A DNA stretch of 64,000 nucleotides from Paenibacillus sp. FSL K6-1330 (GTDB taxonomy: Bacteria > Bacillota > Bacilli > Paenibacillales > Paenibacillaceae), in NCBI RefSeq assembly GCF_037976825.1, contig NZ_CP150269.1, positions 5,593,501 through 5,657,500 on the forward strand. The letters are read 5' to 3'. Each line of letters begins with the position of its first letter. The first letter of the stretch is position 1. Shown here piece after piece: positions 52,921 through 61,353 of this stretch. Made by a program: the position numbers and the translations under genes. Below the pieces are notes generated by a model. It was not told the origin of the DNA and ran no database searches. It was given only the letters and a program-made list of their open reading frames with translations.

Positions 52921-54231
52921 TCATCCGATCTGCCGAGGCGGCTTAATCAAAAAGAACACGAATCCTAAAGCAACCAAAGATAGTGAAGACACGGTTATGA
53001 AAACGACATGATCCGATTTATCCATCATCCACCCGAATAAGGGAGGCCCTGCTGCAACCCCCAAAAATCGCAAGCTATTGTAAAGGGACGTAATCATTCC
53101 CCGCTCACTTTTCTCAACAGCGCCGGTGATCATTGTATTTAAGCAAGGAAGAAGCATTCCGGTTCCAATGCAGCTGACTGTTAGCAACCCGATAAACACA
53201 TAAATGTTGTTAAAAAAGAAAAGCGTAGCCGCCAGAGAAAGGGTCATGGCAATCAGCCCGATATTCATCAGCCAACGGATCAGCAGGCCCTTTTTCTTGA
53301 TCAAGCTTCCAGTTGTATAGGAGGTGATCACCATCCCGAGTAATGGGATGGCCAATATCAAGCCCTTCTTGACCCCGTCGATGTGGTACGGCTTGTCTTC
53401 AAGAATGTTGGATAAATAGAATAGTACGCCAAACAAAATGAACAACCCCAGTGATCCGGCAAAAAAAGCAGTGATGAGCCAGCGGCCTTTTTCTTTGAAG
53501 ATGCCTTTGATTTTCCCAAGGTATTTCCCTAGTTCTTGCTTTGAAGATTGTTTCGATTCTTTGATCATAAAAATGACGGCCAACAACGATAACGCACAGA
53601 ACACGGGAAATGCGAAAAAGGAAGCATACCACACGATCAGCATAAGCAGAGAGCCGATGATCGGGCTGAGTACCTTCCCTGCGCCATTGGAGGCTTCGAT
53701 TAAGCCCAGTGCCTTGCTTTCGGTCCCGCCATCGTATAAATCGCCAACGAGCGCCATGGCAATCGGTGCTGTTCCGGCGGCCGCTAGCCCCTGAATCGCC
53801 CTCGCAGAGATAATCACCGCAAATGAGTTCCAAATGGCGCCGAATCCTGCCAGAATACCGGCAGCTCCATATATGATCAAGGCGGGTATAATAATAATTT
53901 TTCGTCCATATCGATCGGACAAATAACCAATAATCGGAATAAACAAGCCTGCTGCCAAGGAGAAAATTGTGATGATCAAGCTGCTTTGAAATTTACTGAT
54001 ACCAAGCTCCCTTTGCATTTCTGGAAGCCCCGGGACTAGCATGGAATTGCCGAAAACGAGTACGATCGGGATCGTCGCTAGTGCGATAAATTCCCACAAT
54101 TGACCCTTTGAGCTGTTAGAAGACTTTGATTTTCCGGAAGATTCGCTGTCTTTTGTCTCCGCGGAGTCGGTCTGCAGGTCGATATCGCTATTAAAGCTAA
54201 TATTCAGTTTTCGCTTTTTGGTCTTTTCCAT
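52921..54231 (-). CDS. MFS transporter (YitG-like)
   Basis: 436 residues with 12 membrane helices. The cytoplasmic loop GYLSDRYGRKIIIIP is the MFS A-motif. Residues 1-60 are polar (Lys/Ser-rich). The start MEKTKKRKLN follows GAGGAG. It lies between ComA and ComB as yitG lies near yitC/yitD in B. subtilis, so transport of a sulfolactate-related metabolite is possible, though it may be a drug efflux protein. Confidence 0.85.
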   Translation of the reverse strand: MEKTKKRKLNISFNSDIDLQTDSAETKDSESSGKSKSSNSSKGQLWEFIALATIPIVLVFGNSMLVPGLPEMQRELGISKFQSSLIITIFSLAAGLFIPIIGYLSDRYGRKIIIIPALIIYGAAGILAGFGAIWNSFAVIISARAIQGLAAAGTAPIAMALVGDLYDGGTESKALGLIEASNGAGKVLSPIIGSLLMLIVWYASFFAFPVFCALSLLAVIFMIKESKQSSKQELGKYLGKIKGIFKEKGRWLITAFFAGSLGLFILFGVLFYLSNILEDKPYHIDGVKKGLILAIPLLGMVITSYTTGSLIKKKGLLIRWLMNIGLIAMTLSLAATLFFFNNIYVFIGLLTVSCIGTGMLLPCLNTMITGAVEKSERGMITSLYNSLRFLGVAAGPPLFGWMMDKSDHVVFITVSSLSLVALGFVFFLIKPPRQIG

Positions 54232-54426
54232 GGTATCGCTCCTCGGACTTGAAGTTCGTTTATAGTAGGCCATTTATTAGTACATGCTTCCTAATTATCA
54301 CCACATCCGAATTTAATATTCCTTCATTGCTGCCGAATCCTTGGAGGATTTGAGCACTCCTTGGATTTGGGCAAATATACTGTTACTAAAATAGCCCAAG
54401 TATGCCGGGTGAAAGGGGTTTGCTGC

Positions 54427-55155
54427 ATGCCGATACGGATTATCCAAGGACATCATCATACATTGGAAGCATCCCACATCAATGTTGTAATTGATGTTAT
54501 AAGGGCTTTTACCGTAGCTCACTATGCCTTTATCAATGGGGTTCAAGGTATCATTCTGGCAGGAACTCTAGACGACGCCTTGCGTCTAAAAAAAATCGAT
54601 CCTGACTTTTTATTAGCGGGAGAGATACAGGGGCTGCCGATTCCGGGGTTTGAACTGGACAATTCGCCTGTACGTTTACACAACTTGGATCTTCGGGAGA
54701 AATTTCTGATCCAGAAGACAACCAATGGGGTTACAGCAACCCTAAACGCATTGAGTACCGAGCACCTATTCGTTACCGGGTTCACCAATGCAAGAACAAC
54801 AGCAGAGTTTATAAAGAGGAACTTATTAAAAGAAGACAACATGATGATTAATTTAATTGCTTCGCATCCGTCAGGGGATGATGATCTGGCCTGCGCACAA
54901 TATATATCGGAGATTCTCCAAGACACTAACCGTATATCTGCCGAGGAAACCATTGAACGGATTCGAAAGTCAGAAGCGGTCGAGAAATTTTACGATAATG
55001 AAAAACCGGAATTTTTACAGGAGGATATTTCGTTTTGCATCCAAGAGCTCCCTTCCGATTTTGTAATGAAAGTGAATCTTAATAAAAGTAATCCGTTGAT
55101 TGAAAGGTTCCAGGTGGGGGCTTTAATCCCTGATCATGAGGGGTATCACTTGTGA
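54427..55155 (+). CDS. comB: 2-phosphosulfolactate phosphatase
   Basis: 242 residues. Removes phosphate from phosphosulfolactate to yield 3-sulfolactate. ComB motifs are visible: VVIDVIRAFTVAHYAF, LLAGEIQGLPIPGFELDNSP, QKTTNGVTATLNA and VTGFTNARTTAEFI. The start MPIRIIQGHHH follows AAAGGGG and is chosen over the frame start at 54361. It is divergent from the MFS gene. Confidence 0.92.
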   Translation: MPIRIIQGHHHTLEASHINVVIDVIRAFTVAHYAFINGVQGIILAGTLDDALRLKKIDPDFLLAGEIQGLPIPGFELDNSPVRLHNLDLREKFLIQKTTNGVTATLNALSTEHLFVTGFTNARTTAEFIKRNLLKEDNMMINLIASHPSGDDDLACAQYISEILQDTNRISAEETIERIRKSEAVEKFYDNEKPEFLQEDISFCIQELPSDFVMKVNLNKSNPLIERFQVGALIPDHEGYHL

Positions 55156-55190
55156 ATTTCTGATCCGTCATCATAAGGGTATAATTTACA

Positions 55191-55220
55191 TTGATAAAAG
55201 AACGAATGTTCGCATATAAT
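55191..55220 (+). promoter_or_regulatory. SOS promoter with LexA (DinR) box
   Basis: TTGATA (55191-55196), an 18-base spacer and TATAAT (55215-55220). The spacer contains GAACGAATGTTC (55200-55211), which fits the Bacillus LexA box GAACNNNNGTTC. Binding here would block RNA polymerase until DNA damage. Confidence 0.85.
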
Positions 55221-55255
55221 ACAAACAAACGTTCCCGTCAATGAGGTGGTTAATG

Positions 55256-55639
55256 ATGTTGAGTATTGGGTTGAAACCAGATGAAACCCAACTGGTGAAG
55301 GATTATATTTTATTACCCCTTTTACTTGATGTGTTAGAGCATGATCGTTCGATCCTATGCAGAGCAGATTTAAAGACCCCCGAGCTAACGAATGCGATCA
55401 TCGACCATTTGCAGGCAGCCGCATTATCCGATTTAGCTCAGGCTCGTAAAAAAATGCGTGAATATGCCATTAAGGTTTACGAGGATCGAAAAACAAAGCT
55501 GGGCATTGAGGTTGAATTCATCTGTAGAGGGTATCATCACAAGCTGTCCATACTATGGGGGCTAATTGAGGCGGAGATCGAGCAAAGATCGTACACCTAC
55601 CTGGGGCTACAAATTGCAGATAAGGGGAGTCTGTTGTGA
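55256..55639 (+). CDS. Hypothetical protein of the UvrX cassette
   Basis: 127 residues, mostly helical (LKPDETQLVKDYILLPLLLDVLEHDRSILCRADLKTPELTNAIIDHLQAAALSDLAQARKKM). No domain recognised. It is the first gene behind the LexA box and overlaps uvrX by 4 bases (GTGA), so its product is made with the polymerase. Start at 55256 is chosen as the second of two ATGs after GAGGTGG; an upstream frame start at 55241 lacks support. A partner or inhibitor of the polymerase is possible. Confidence 0.7.
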   Translation: MLSIGLKPDETQLVKDYILLPLLLDVLEHDRSILCRADLKTPELTNAIIDHLQAAALSDLAQARKKMREYAIKVYEDRKTKLGIEVEFICRGYHHKLSILWGLIEAEIEQRSYTYLGLQIADKGSLL

Positions 55640-56904
55640 AATCATCTAGCCGAGTCATCATGTTAGGGGATTGCCAGTCCTTTTATGCATCTGTTGAGAA
55701 AGCTGACCATCCCGAGTATACAGGCCGCCCTTTGGTAGTTGCAGGGGATCCGGAAAGACGTTCAGGTATCGTGCTGGCTGCTTGTCCGCTTGCTAAAGAA
55801 AAAGGAATAACGACGGCAGAGAGATTAGGGGAAGCACTGTCAAAGTGCCCGGATCTTGTCGTCATTAAACCCAGGATGCAGAAGTATATTGACGTTTCGA
55901 TGCAAATCACGGAGATATACAAGAGTTATACCGATTTGGTTGAGCCTTACAGTATCGACGAGCAGTTTCTAGACGTTACCGGTTCGCTGCATCTGTTCGG
56001 CACACCCGATGAGTTAGCCCAAACCATTCAGCGTCATATCCAGGATGCTACGGGTGTTTACGCCCGCTTCGGCATCGGTGAAACCAAAATCCTGGCTAAA
56101 ACCGCCTGTGACAACTATGCCAAGAAAAATCCGTCCGGCATTTACACTTTGTCCAAGGACTCGCTTGCGGATACCCTTTGGAAATTGCCCGTTAGCTGTA
56201 TGTTTATGGCCGGCAGCAAGATGACCCGCCACTTTAACGTCATGGGGCTGCCCACGATCGGCAGCGTGGCTCAGACGCCTCTTGCTAAATTGAAGCAGAT
56301 GATGCGCCGTAAATTCGGTAAAAATTCCGATATCTCAGCCGAGATGTACTGGCGAATTGCCAACGGAATCGATGACAGCCCGGTAAGACCAGGCACTCAC
56401 CAAGTTGACCCTAAATCGGTTGGACACATGATGACCCTCCCTCGGGATTATACCAAGCTGGAAGAAATCAAGGTCGTGCTGCTTGAGCTAACCGAGTTGG
56501 TTTGCCAGCGATGCCGCGGTCTTGGTTTTATGGGGCATGTGGTGTCGGTCGGTTGTATGGGAGCAGACTTTGACCGCCCTACGGGATTTAGCCGACAGAT
56601 GAAGATGGAGGATCCATCGAATATTACGAATCAGGTTTACCGCTGGGCATGCCGGCTGCTTGAAATGTATTGGGACGGCCTGCCGATTCGGCGGGTCGGT
56701 ATTAGCTTGTCACAGTTTTCCCCGGATACGGAATACCAAATGTCATTGTTTGATACAGGACGGGAGCGGTCAATGGCACTTGAACGGGTGACCGATGCCC
56801 TAAAAAATAAATACGGGAATTCGATTGTGATTAGAGCCGTATCCAAAACAGACGCAGGCCAAGCGCTGGACCGATCAGCCAAGATAGGAGGACACTATAA
56901 ATGA
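55636..56904 (+). CDS. uvrX: Y-family DNA polymerase (UvrX-like)
   Basis: 422 residues. The Y-family palm motifs are MLGDCQSFYASVEKADHP (Asp12 and the steric-gate aromatic) and YSIDEQFLDVTGSLHLFG (catalytic Asp-Glu). The little-finger domain lies after residue 240. It carries out error-prone lesion bypass. A C-terminal segment SLFD (EYQMSLFD) resembles a beta-clamp-binding motif. GTG start overlapping the previous gene. Similar to the SPbeta UvrX and YqjW of B. subtilis. Confidence 0.9.
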   Translation: MKSSSRVIMLGDCQSFYASVEKADHPEYTGRPLVVAGDPERRSGIVLAACPLAKEKGITTAERLGEALSKCPDLVVIKPRMQKYIDVSMQITEIYKSYTDLVEPYSIDEQFLDVTGSLHLFGTPDELAQTIQRHIQDATGVYARFGIGETKILAKTACDNYAKKNPSGIYTLSKDSLADTLWKLPVSCMFMAGSKMTRHFNVMGLPTIGSVAQTPLAKLKQMMRRKFGKNSDISAEMYWRIANGIDDSPVRPGTHQVDPKSVGHMMTLPRDYTKLEEIKVVLLELTELVCQRCRGLGFMGHVVSVGCMGADFDRPTGFSRQMKMEDPSNITNQVYRWACRLLEMYWDGLPIRRVGISLSQFSPDTEYQMSLFDTGRERSMALERVTDALKNKYGNSIVIRAVSKTDAGQALDRSAKIGGHYK

Positions 56905-57239
56905 CAACACGAAAAAAGCTTGAGGGTAACGGACTGTGGGAATCCAGTCGGATGATGCTGCCGGAACATAAAGAAACCATCATTCGCAGACAACTGGAAG
57001 AGGGCAGAAAAGACCGGCCGACGCTGGATCCGCAAGAAATGGAATTAATCGAGAGCGCGCTCGCCGAGTCATTTCATGAACACCGCATGATTACCGTGAG
57101 GCTGTTCGATGAATATGAGAACACGGAATTGACAGGAATTGTCGTGCTGATCCACACGTTTAGACGGGAAATCAAACTCTCCATGGCCGAAGAGGAATCG
57201 CGCTGGATTAAAATTGACGAGATCCTTTCAGCAGGATAA
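56901..57239 (+). CDS. YolD-like protein
   Basis: 112 residues of the YolD family (KKLEGNGLWESSRMMLPEHKETIIRRQ ... MITVRLFDEYENTELTGIVVLIHTFRREIKLSMAEEESRWIKIDEILS). YolD proteins are encoded beside UvrX/YqjW polymerases and may partner them like a UmuD-type accessory; the mechanism is unknown. It overlaps uvrX by 4 bases (ATGA). Confidence 0.88.
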   Translation: MTTRKKLEGNGLWESSRMMLPEHKETIIRRQLEEGRKDRPTLDPQEMELIESALAESFHEHRMITVRLFDEYENTELTGIVVLIHTFRREIKLSMAEEESRWIKIDEILSAG

Positions 57240-57734
57240 AGGCGGATAATAAAGCGGCCGTCCCATAAGTAGATTTAGTTGCTTGACGTACGGCTCTCAT
57301 AAACAGAAAGTGTGTCAAATAAAGCCATGGCGGTGCTCAGGATGTTACTCCACACCGTTATGGCTTCTGTTTTGATCATTGGCCGCCTTCTTGAGCAAAT
57401 TGGGATACTTCCTCCAAATCCATTGGCAGATAAAGTTGGTCGACCTGCACGGCATAGCGGAGAGGACGAATCGATTCCGGACAAGCGTCAGCGCTCGCCT
57501 TTGCCCCCACATTTCGTCCTTACTCAAAACCATTCCAAGAAATGTGGGGGCAACGGGAGGAACGATTCGTACATGGAGCGTCACCTATAACCTATACCCC
57601 ATAAAATCTATCGAATCTAACGTTTGTTGACTATAGTATCAAGTTTGTTATCTGGAAGCAGCGAATCCTCCTCTTATACAATGAAACTAACAAGTGCACC
57701 GACAAGCGAGATAACACCGTAAGGAGTGACAGAC
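57240..57734. other. Spacer with nested inverted repeats
   Basis: No credible gene; overlapping small frames on both strands have no recognisable motifs. It contains nested inverted repeats at 57466-57570 and, near its end, the promoter region of the third importer operon, where no clear consensus promoter was found. Confidence 0.45.
57466..57570. repeat. Nested inverted repeats forming a large hairpin
   Basis: Inner arms TTGCCCCCACATTTC (57501-57515) and GAAATGTGGGGGCAA (57539-57553) are perfect over 15 bp. Outer arms ACGAATCG (57466-57473) and CGATTCGT (57563-57570) are also perfect at 8 bp. It is not followed by a T-run on the plus strand. It may be a mobile-element remnant, a bidirectional terminator or an RNA structure. 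Confidence 0.6.
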
Positions 57735-58691
57735 ATGAGCTCTACAGCCGAATCAAAAGATAAACGAAAGCGCTTACGAATACGCTGGCACAAGCAGGAT
57801 ACGGAACTTACCCTCTTGGCGCTGCCGACCACGATTTGGTACATCCTGTTTAGTTTCTTACCGATGTTCGGGATCATTATCGCCTTCAAAAATTTCAAGA
57901 TTAGCGGCGGCTTCTTGAGCAATGTGTTTAACAGTCCATGGGTCGGCCTCAAAAACTTCGAATTTTTATTCAAATCGAATGACGCTTGGATCATTATTCG
58001 CAACACCATTGGCTACAACATTGTGTTTATCGTGCTAGGAATCGTTCTGCCCGTTCTATTCGCGATTATGATCGGACTCCTCCACAGCCGCAAAGCGAGC
58101 AAGGTCTACCAGACGATGATGTTCCTCCCCTATTTCCTATCCTGGGTAGTCGTATCTGCGGTAGGCTGGGCATTCTTAAGCTTCGATAAAGGAATTGTCA
58201 ATCAAATGCTCGTCAATATGGGCAGCGATCCGATTAACTGGTATATGGAGCCGAAATATTGGCCATTGTTCTTGATTCTCTTAAATGTCTGGAAGGGGCT
58301 GGGCTATGGTATGGTCATTTATTTGGCAACCATCACGAGCATTGACAGCACCTATTATGAAGCAGCTGTTATTGATGGCGCTTCGATTTGGCAGCAGACG
58401 AGATTTATTACACTGCCCATGCTCAAGCTGGTGATCGTCATGATGTTCATACTGGCCGTCGGGCGGATATTTTACACTGATTTCGGCTTGTTCTATCAGG
58501 TCACGCGAGATTCCAATTCGCTGTTCAACGTGGCAACCACCATCGATGTCATGGTGTATAAGCAGCTGAAAACCGCCACCGTAGGGATGGCATCCGCAGC
58601 CGCATTCGTACAGTCTGTTCTGGGATGCGCAACGATTCTGATCGCTAACTGGATTGTTCGCAGAATCGATCCGGATAGCGCGATGATGTAA
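57735..58691 (+). CDS. Sugar ABC transporter permease (LplB-like)
   Basis: 318 residues, six membrane helices. The N-terminus TLLALPTTIWYILFSFLPMFGIIIAFKNFKI and loop YEAAVIDGASIWQQTRFITLPMLKLVIVMMF mark an LplB-type subunit. The ATG at 57735 follows AAGGAG at eight bases and replaces a GTG frame start. First gene of a five-gene importer/sensor run. Confidence 0.9.
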   Translation: MSSTAESKDKRKRLRIRWHKQDTELTLLALPTTIWYILFSFLPMFGIIIAFKNFKISGGFLSNVFNSPWVGLKNFEFLFKSNDAWIIIRNTIGYNIVFIVLGIVLPVLFAIMIGLLHSRKASKVYQTMMFLPYFLSWVVVSAVGWAFLSFDKGIVNQMLVNMGSDPINWYMEPKYWPLFLILLNVWKGLGYGMVIYLATITSIDSTYYEAAVIDGASIWQQTRFITLPMLKLVIVMMFILAVGRIFYTDFGLFYQVTRDSNSLFNVATTIDVMVYKQLKTATVGMASAAAFVQSVLGCATILIANWIVRRIDPDSAMM

Positions 58692-58703
58692 GGAGGCAAG
58701 ACG

Positions 58704-59633
58704 ATGACACCGAAAACCACTTACGAGACAGGCCTTGAGAAGTTTAACCGTACAAACAAAGCCGTCAATCTGTTCTTCAACTTGATATTTATCATCTTGG
58801 CTCTGCTCTGCGTCATACCCGTAGTTGTTGTTCTGTCCATTTCCTTCTCCAGTGAGGAGTCCATCCGTGAGACCGGTTATCACCTGCTCCCGGTCGCTCT
58901 GTCGGCTGAGGCATACGTCTATATCGTTAAGCAGGGAACGATGATTCTGCGAGCGCTCGGGGTATCCGCCCTCGTTACCGTGGCCGGTACCGTGCTCGGC
59001 GTATTGCTTACCGCCTCCATGGGTTATGTGCTGTCTCGCCCAAACTACAAGCTCAGGGGCTTTCTGACCTGGGTGGTATTCATCCCCATGGTATTCAACG
59101 GCGGCTTGGTGTCCAGCTACTTCATTAATACCAATTTATTAGGACTTAAGGATAGCATCTGGGCACTTATTCTACCGCTGGCTGTTTCATCGTTCAACGT
59201 GATTATATGTAAAACCTTCTTCAAGAGCACGATTCCCGATGGGCTGATCGAATCTGCTGAAATCGATGGTGCCAGCCAGCTGCGAATCTTCTTCTCTATC
59301 ATCCTGCCGATCTCGCTGCCGGTCATCGCAACCATCGGACTGTTTCTCTGCTTTGCTTACTGGAATGACTGGTTCCAATCGATGCTGTATATCGACAACC
59401 AGAACCTGTATTCCCTGCAAGCACTGCTCAACAGCTTAATGAGTAATGTAGACGCACTCGCGAAAAATGCAGCAAGTATGGGCGTCAGCTACGCCATGCT
59501 CGTTGCCACGATGCCGAAGGAATCAGCCCGTATGGCTGTCGCCATTCTCATCGTGCTGCCGGTAGCATTTGCCTACCCTTTCTTCCAGAAATATTTTATT
59601 TCCGGATTGACGGTCGGCGCCGTGAAAGGCTAA
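58704..59633 (+). CDS. Carbohydrate ABC transporter permease (LplC-like)
   Basis: 309 residues. The loop is IESAEIDGASQLRIFFSIILPISLPVIATIGLFL and the C-terminus is PFFQKYFISGLTVGAVKG. It starts 13 bases after the first permease gene with AAGGAGG upstream. Confidence 0.9.
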   Translation: MTPKTTYETGLEKFNRTNKAVNLFFNLIFIILALLCVIPVVVVLSISFSSEESIRETGYHLLPVALSAEAYVYIVKQGTMILRALGVSALVTVAGTVLGVLLTASMGYVLSRPNYKLRGFLTWVVFIPMVFNGGLVSSYFINTNLLGLKDSIWALILPLAVSSFNVIICKTFFKSTIPDGLIESAEIDGASQLRIFFSIILPISLPVIATIGLFLCFAYWNDWFQSMLYIDNQNLYSLQALLNSLMSNVDALAKNAASMGVSYAMLVATMPKESARMAVAILIVLPVAFAYPFFQKYFISGLTVGAVKG

Positions 59634-59724
59634 AGACGAAATAAGCCAAGAAAAAACCTTGGTTTATGATAGATCACACTGTTCAACTCTTAAGCGATTT
59701 AACTTCAATGAGGGGGAATTTGGA

Positions 59725-61215
59725 ATGAAGAGAGCTTTTAAGTTCATCTCTACACTGTGCGTACTGGCACTCATGTTGACCGTTTTAGCAGCCTGCGGCG
59801 GCTCGAAGTCTCCAGCTGCGACGGATGGATCTAAAGCGACAACAGACACACCGAAGGACGAAACAAGCAAGGATATTCCGACATTGACCTGGTGGACCAT
59901 CGGGGGCCAAGTGCCGAACAATTTCAGCAAAGCGGTTGATGCCATGAATGCCTATACGGCCGAGAAGATTGGCGTGAAAGTTGACATCAAGGTAGCCAGC
60001 TGGGGAGAATGGGATACCAAAATGAACACCATCGTGAATACCGGCGAACCCTTCGACATCATGTTCACGAACAGCGGTAAATACAGCAAGCAAGTAGCTA
60101 TGGGCGCATTTGCCGATATTACGGATCTGGTTCAGAGCGAAACGCCCGACTTGTACAAACTGATTCCCGAAAAAGTATGGGAAGGCACAAAAATCGGCGG
60201 CAAATATTATTCCGTTCCGACGTACAAAGATTCAGCGCTAACGCAGTACTGGGTATTCGATGATAAGTATGTGCAAAAGTACGGCATCGACATGAATAAT
60301 ATCAAAACGCTGCAGGATCTGGATAAACCTCTCCATGACATGAAGGCTGGCGAAGGCAAAAGCTTCTATCCGCTGCCAATGACGCAAGGCGAAGGCTTGA
60401 ACGGTTTCTTTAACGAATATGACGATTTAACGCTAGGCTTCCCTCCTATCGGCGTGAAAGCGGACGATGCAGCACGCACGGTGGTCTCTGTTCTCGAGCA
60501 GCCGGATGTCATGGCTAATCTGAAGCTCCTGCACCAGTGGTATCAGGATGGTATCATCAACCCGGATGCTCCGACGAAAACGGAGAACGACAAAGGCAGA
60601 CCGTTCTTTGCAGCCCAGGCATTCCCAGGAGCCGAGGTCAGCTGGCAAATCAATGACGCCGTTGAAAAGTATAATATGGTTCAGCATTATGGTCCTATCT
60701 ATACCACCAGTACAATCCAAGGCTCGCTCAATGCGATTTCGGCAAATTCGAAATATCAGAAGGAAGCTTTGAAATATCTTGAATTAGTGAACACGGATCC
60801 CAAACTTCGCAATATGCTGGCATTCGGCGAGATAGGCGTAGACTACAACAATGTCGATGGCGAAAAGGTGATTGAGCGTACATCCGATACTTGGCCGCTG
60901 GCTGCCTACACACAAGGCACATTCTTTAATTTGGCGGTGACCAAAGGCGCTCCCGAAGATCAATGGGAACAGGTTAAAAAGCTGAACGATGCAGCGACCT
61001 CTTCGACCGTCCTGGGCTTTGCGCTTGACATCACCGATCTTCAGACCGAAGTGGCGAATTGCCAAGCGGTATGGGATAAATACAAATATGAGCTGATCAC
61101 GGGCGCATCCGATCCGGAGAAAATGGTGCCGAAGATTACGGCTGAATTAAAATCAGCCGGCATGGACACGATTATGCAAGCTGCCCAAGAGCAAATCAAC
61201 AATTACTTCAAGTAA
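59725..61215 (+). CDS. Extracellular solute-binding lipoprotein
   Basis: 496 residues with lipoprotein signal LCVLALMLTVLAAC. The mature part begins PTLTWWTIGGQVPNNFSKAVDAMNAYTAEKIGVKVDIKVASWGEW, a DUF3502-containing sugar-binding protein type (C-terminal WDKYKYELITGASDPEKMVPKITAELKSAGMDTIMQ). The start MKRAFK follows AGGGGGAATTTGG. It serves the two permeases encoded upstream. Confidence 0.9.
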   Translation: MKRAFKFISTLCVLALMLTVLAACGGSKSPAATDGSKATTDTPKDETSKDIPTLTWWTIGGQVPNNFSKAVDAMNAYTAEKIGVKVDIKVASWGEWDTKMNTIVNTGEPFDIMFTNSGKYSKQVAMGAFADITDLVQSETPDLYKLIPEKVWEGTKIGGKYYSVPTYKDSALTQYWVFDDKYVQKYGIDMNNIKTLQDLDKPLHDMKAGEGKSFYPLPMTQGEGLNGFFNEYDDLTLGFPPIGVKADDAARTVVSVLEQPDVMANLKLLHQWYQDGIINPDAPTKTENDKGRPFFAAQAFPGAEVSWQINDAVEKYNMVQHYGPIYTTSTIQGSLNAISANSKYQKEALKYLELVNTDPKLRNMLAFGEIGVDYNNVDGEKVIERTSDTWPLAAYTQGTFFNLAVTKGAPEDQWEQVKKLNDAATSSTVLGFALDITDLQTEVANCQAVWDKYKYELITGASDPEKMVPKITAELKSAGMDTIMQAAQEQINNYFK

Positions 61216-61228
61216 GATTACACTCAAG

Positions 61229-61266
61229 CGCATCCCTTAATGAGGCTCTCTTAAGGGGTGCTTTTT
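61229..61266 (+). terminator. Terminator after the binding-protein gene
   Basis: AGCGCA-CCCTTAA pairs with TTAAGGG-TGCTTTTT. It separates the importer genes from the two-component genes, which may therefore have their own promoter or rely on read-through. Confidence 0.75.
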
Positions 61267-61353
61267 CCTTACGATCTATGAAGCTAGGCGTTAATCGTGT
61301 TAAATTGAGATATAGCAACTTGTTTCAACGACCTGCTGCAATCGAGGTGTCAT

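Noticed and set aside
57275..57590. Overlapping frames on both strands in the 57.2-57.7 kb spacer
   Set aside because: They cover the nested inverted repeats, have no motif and conflict with each other.
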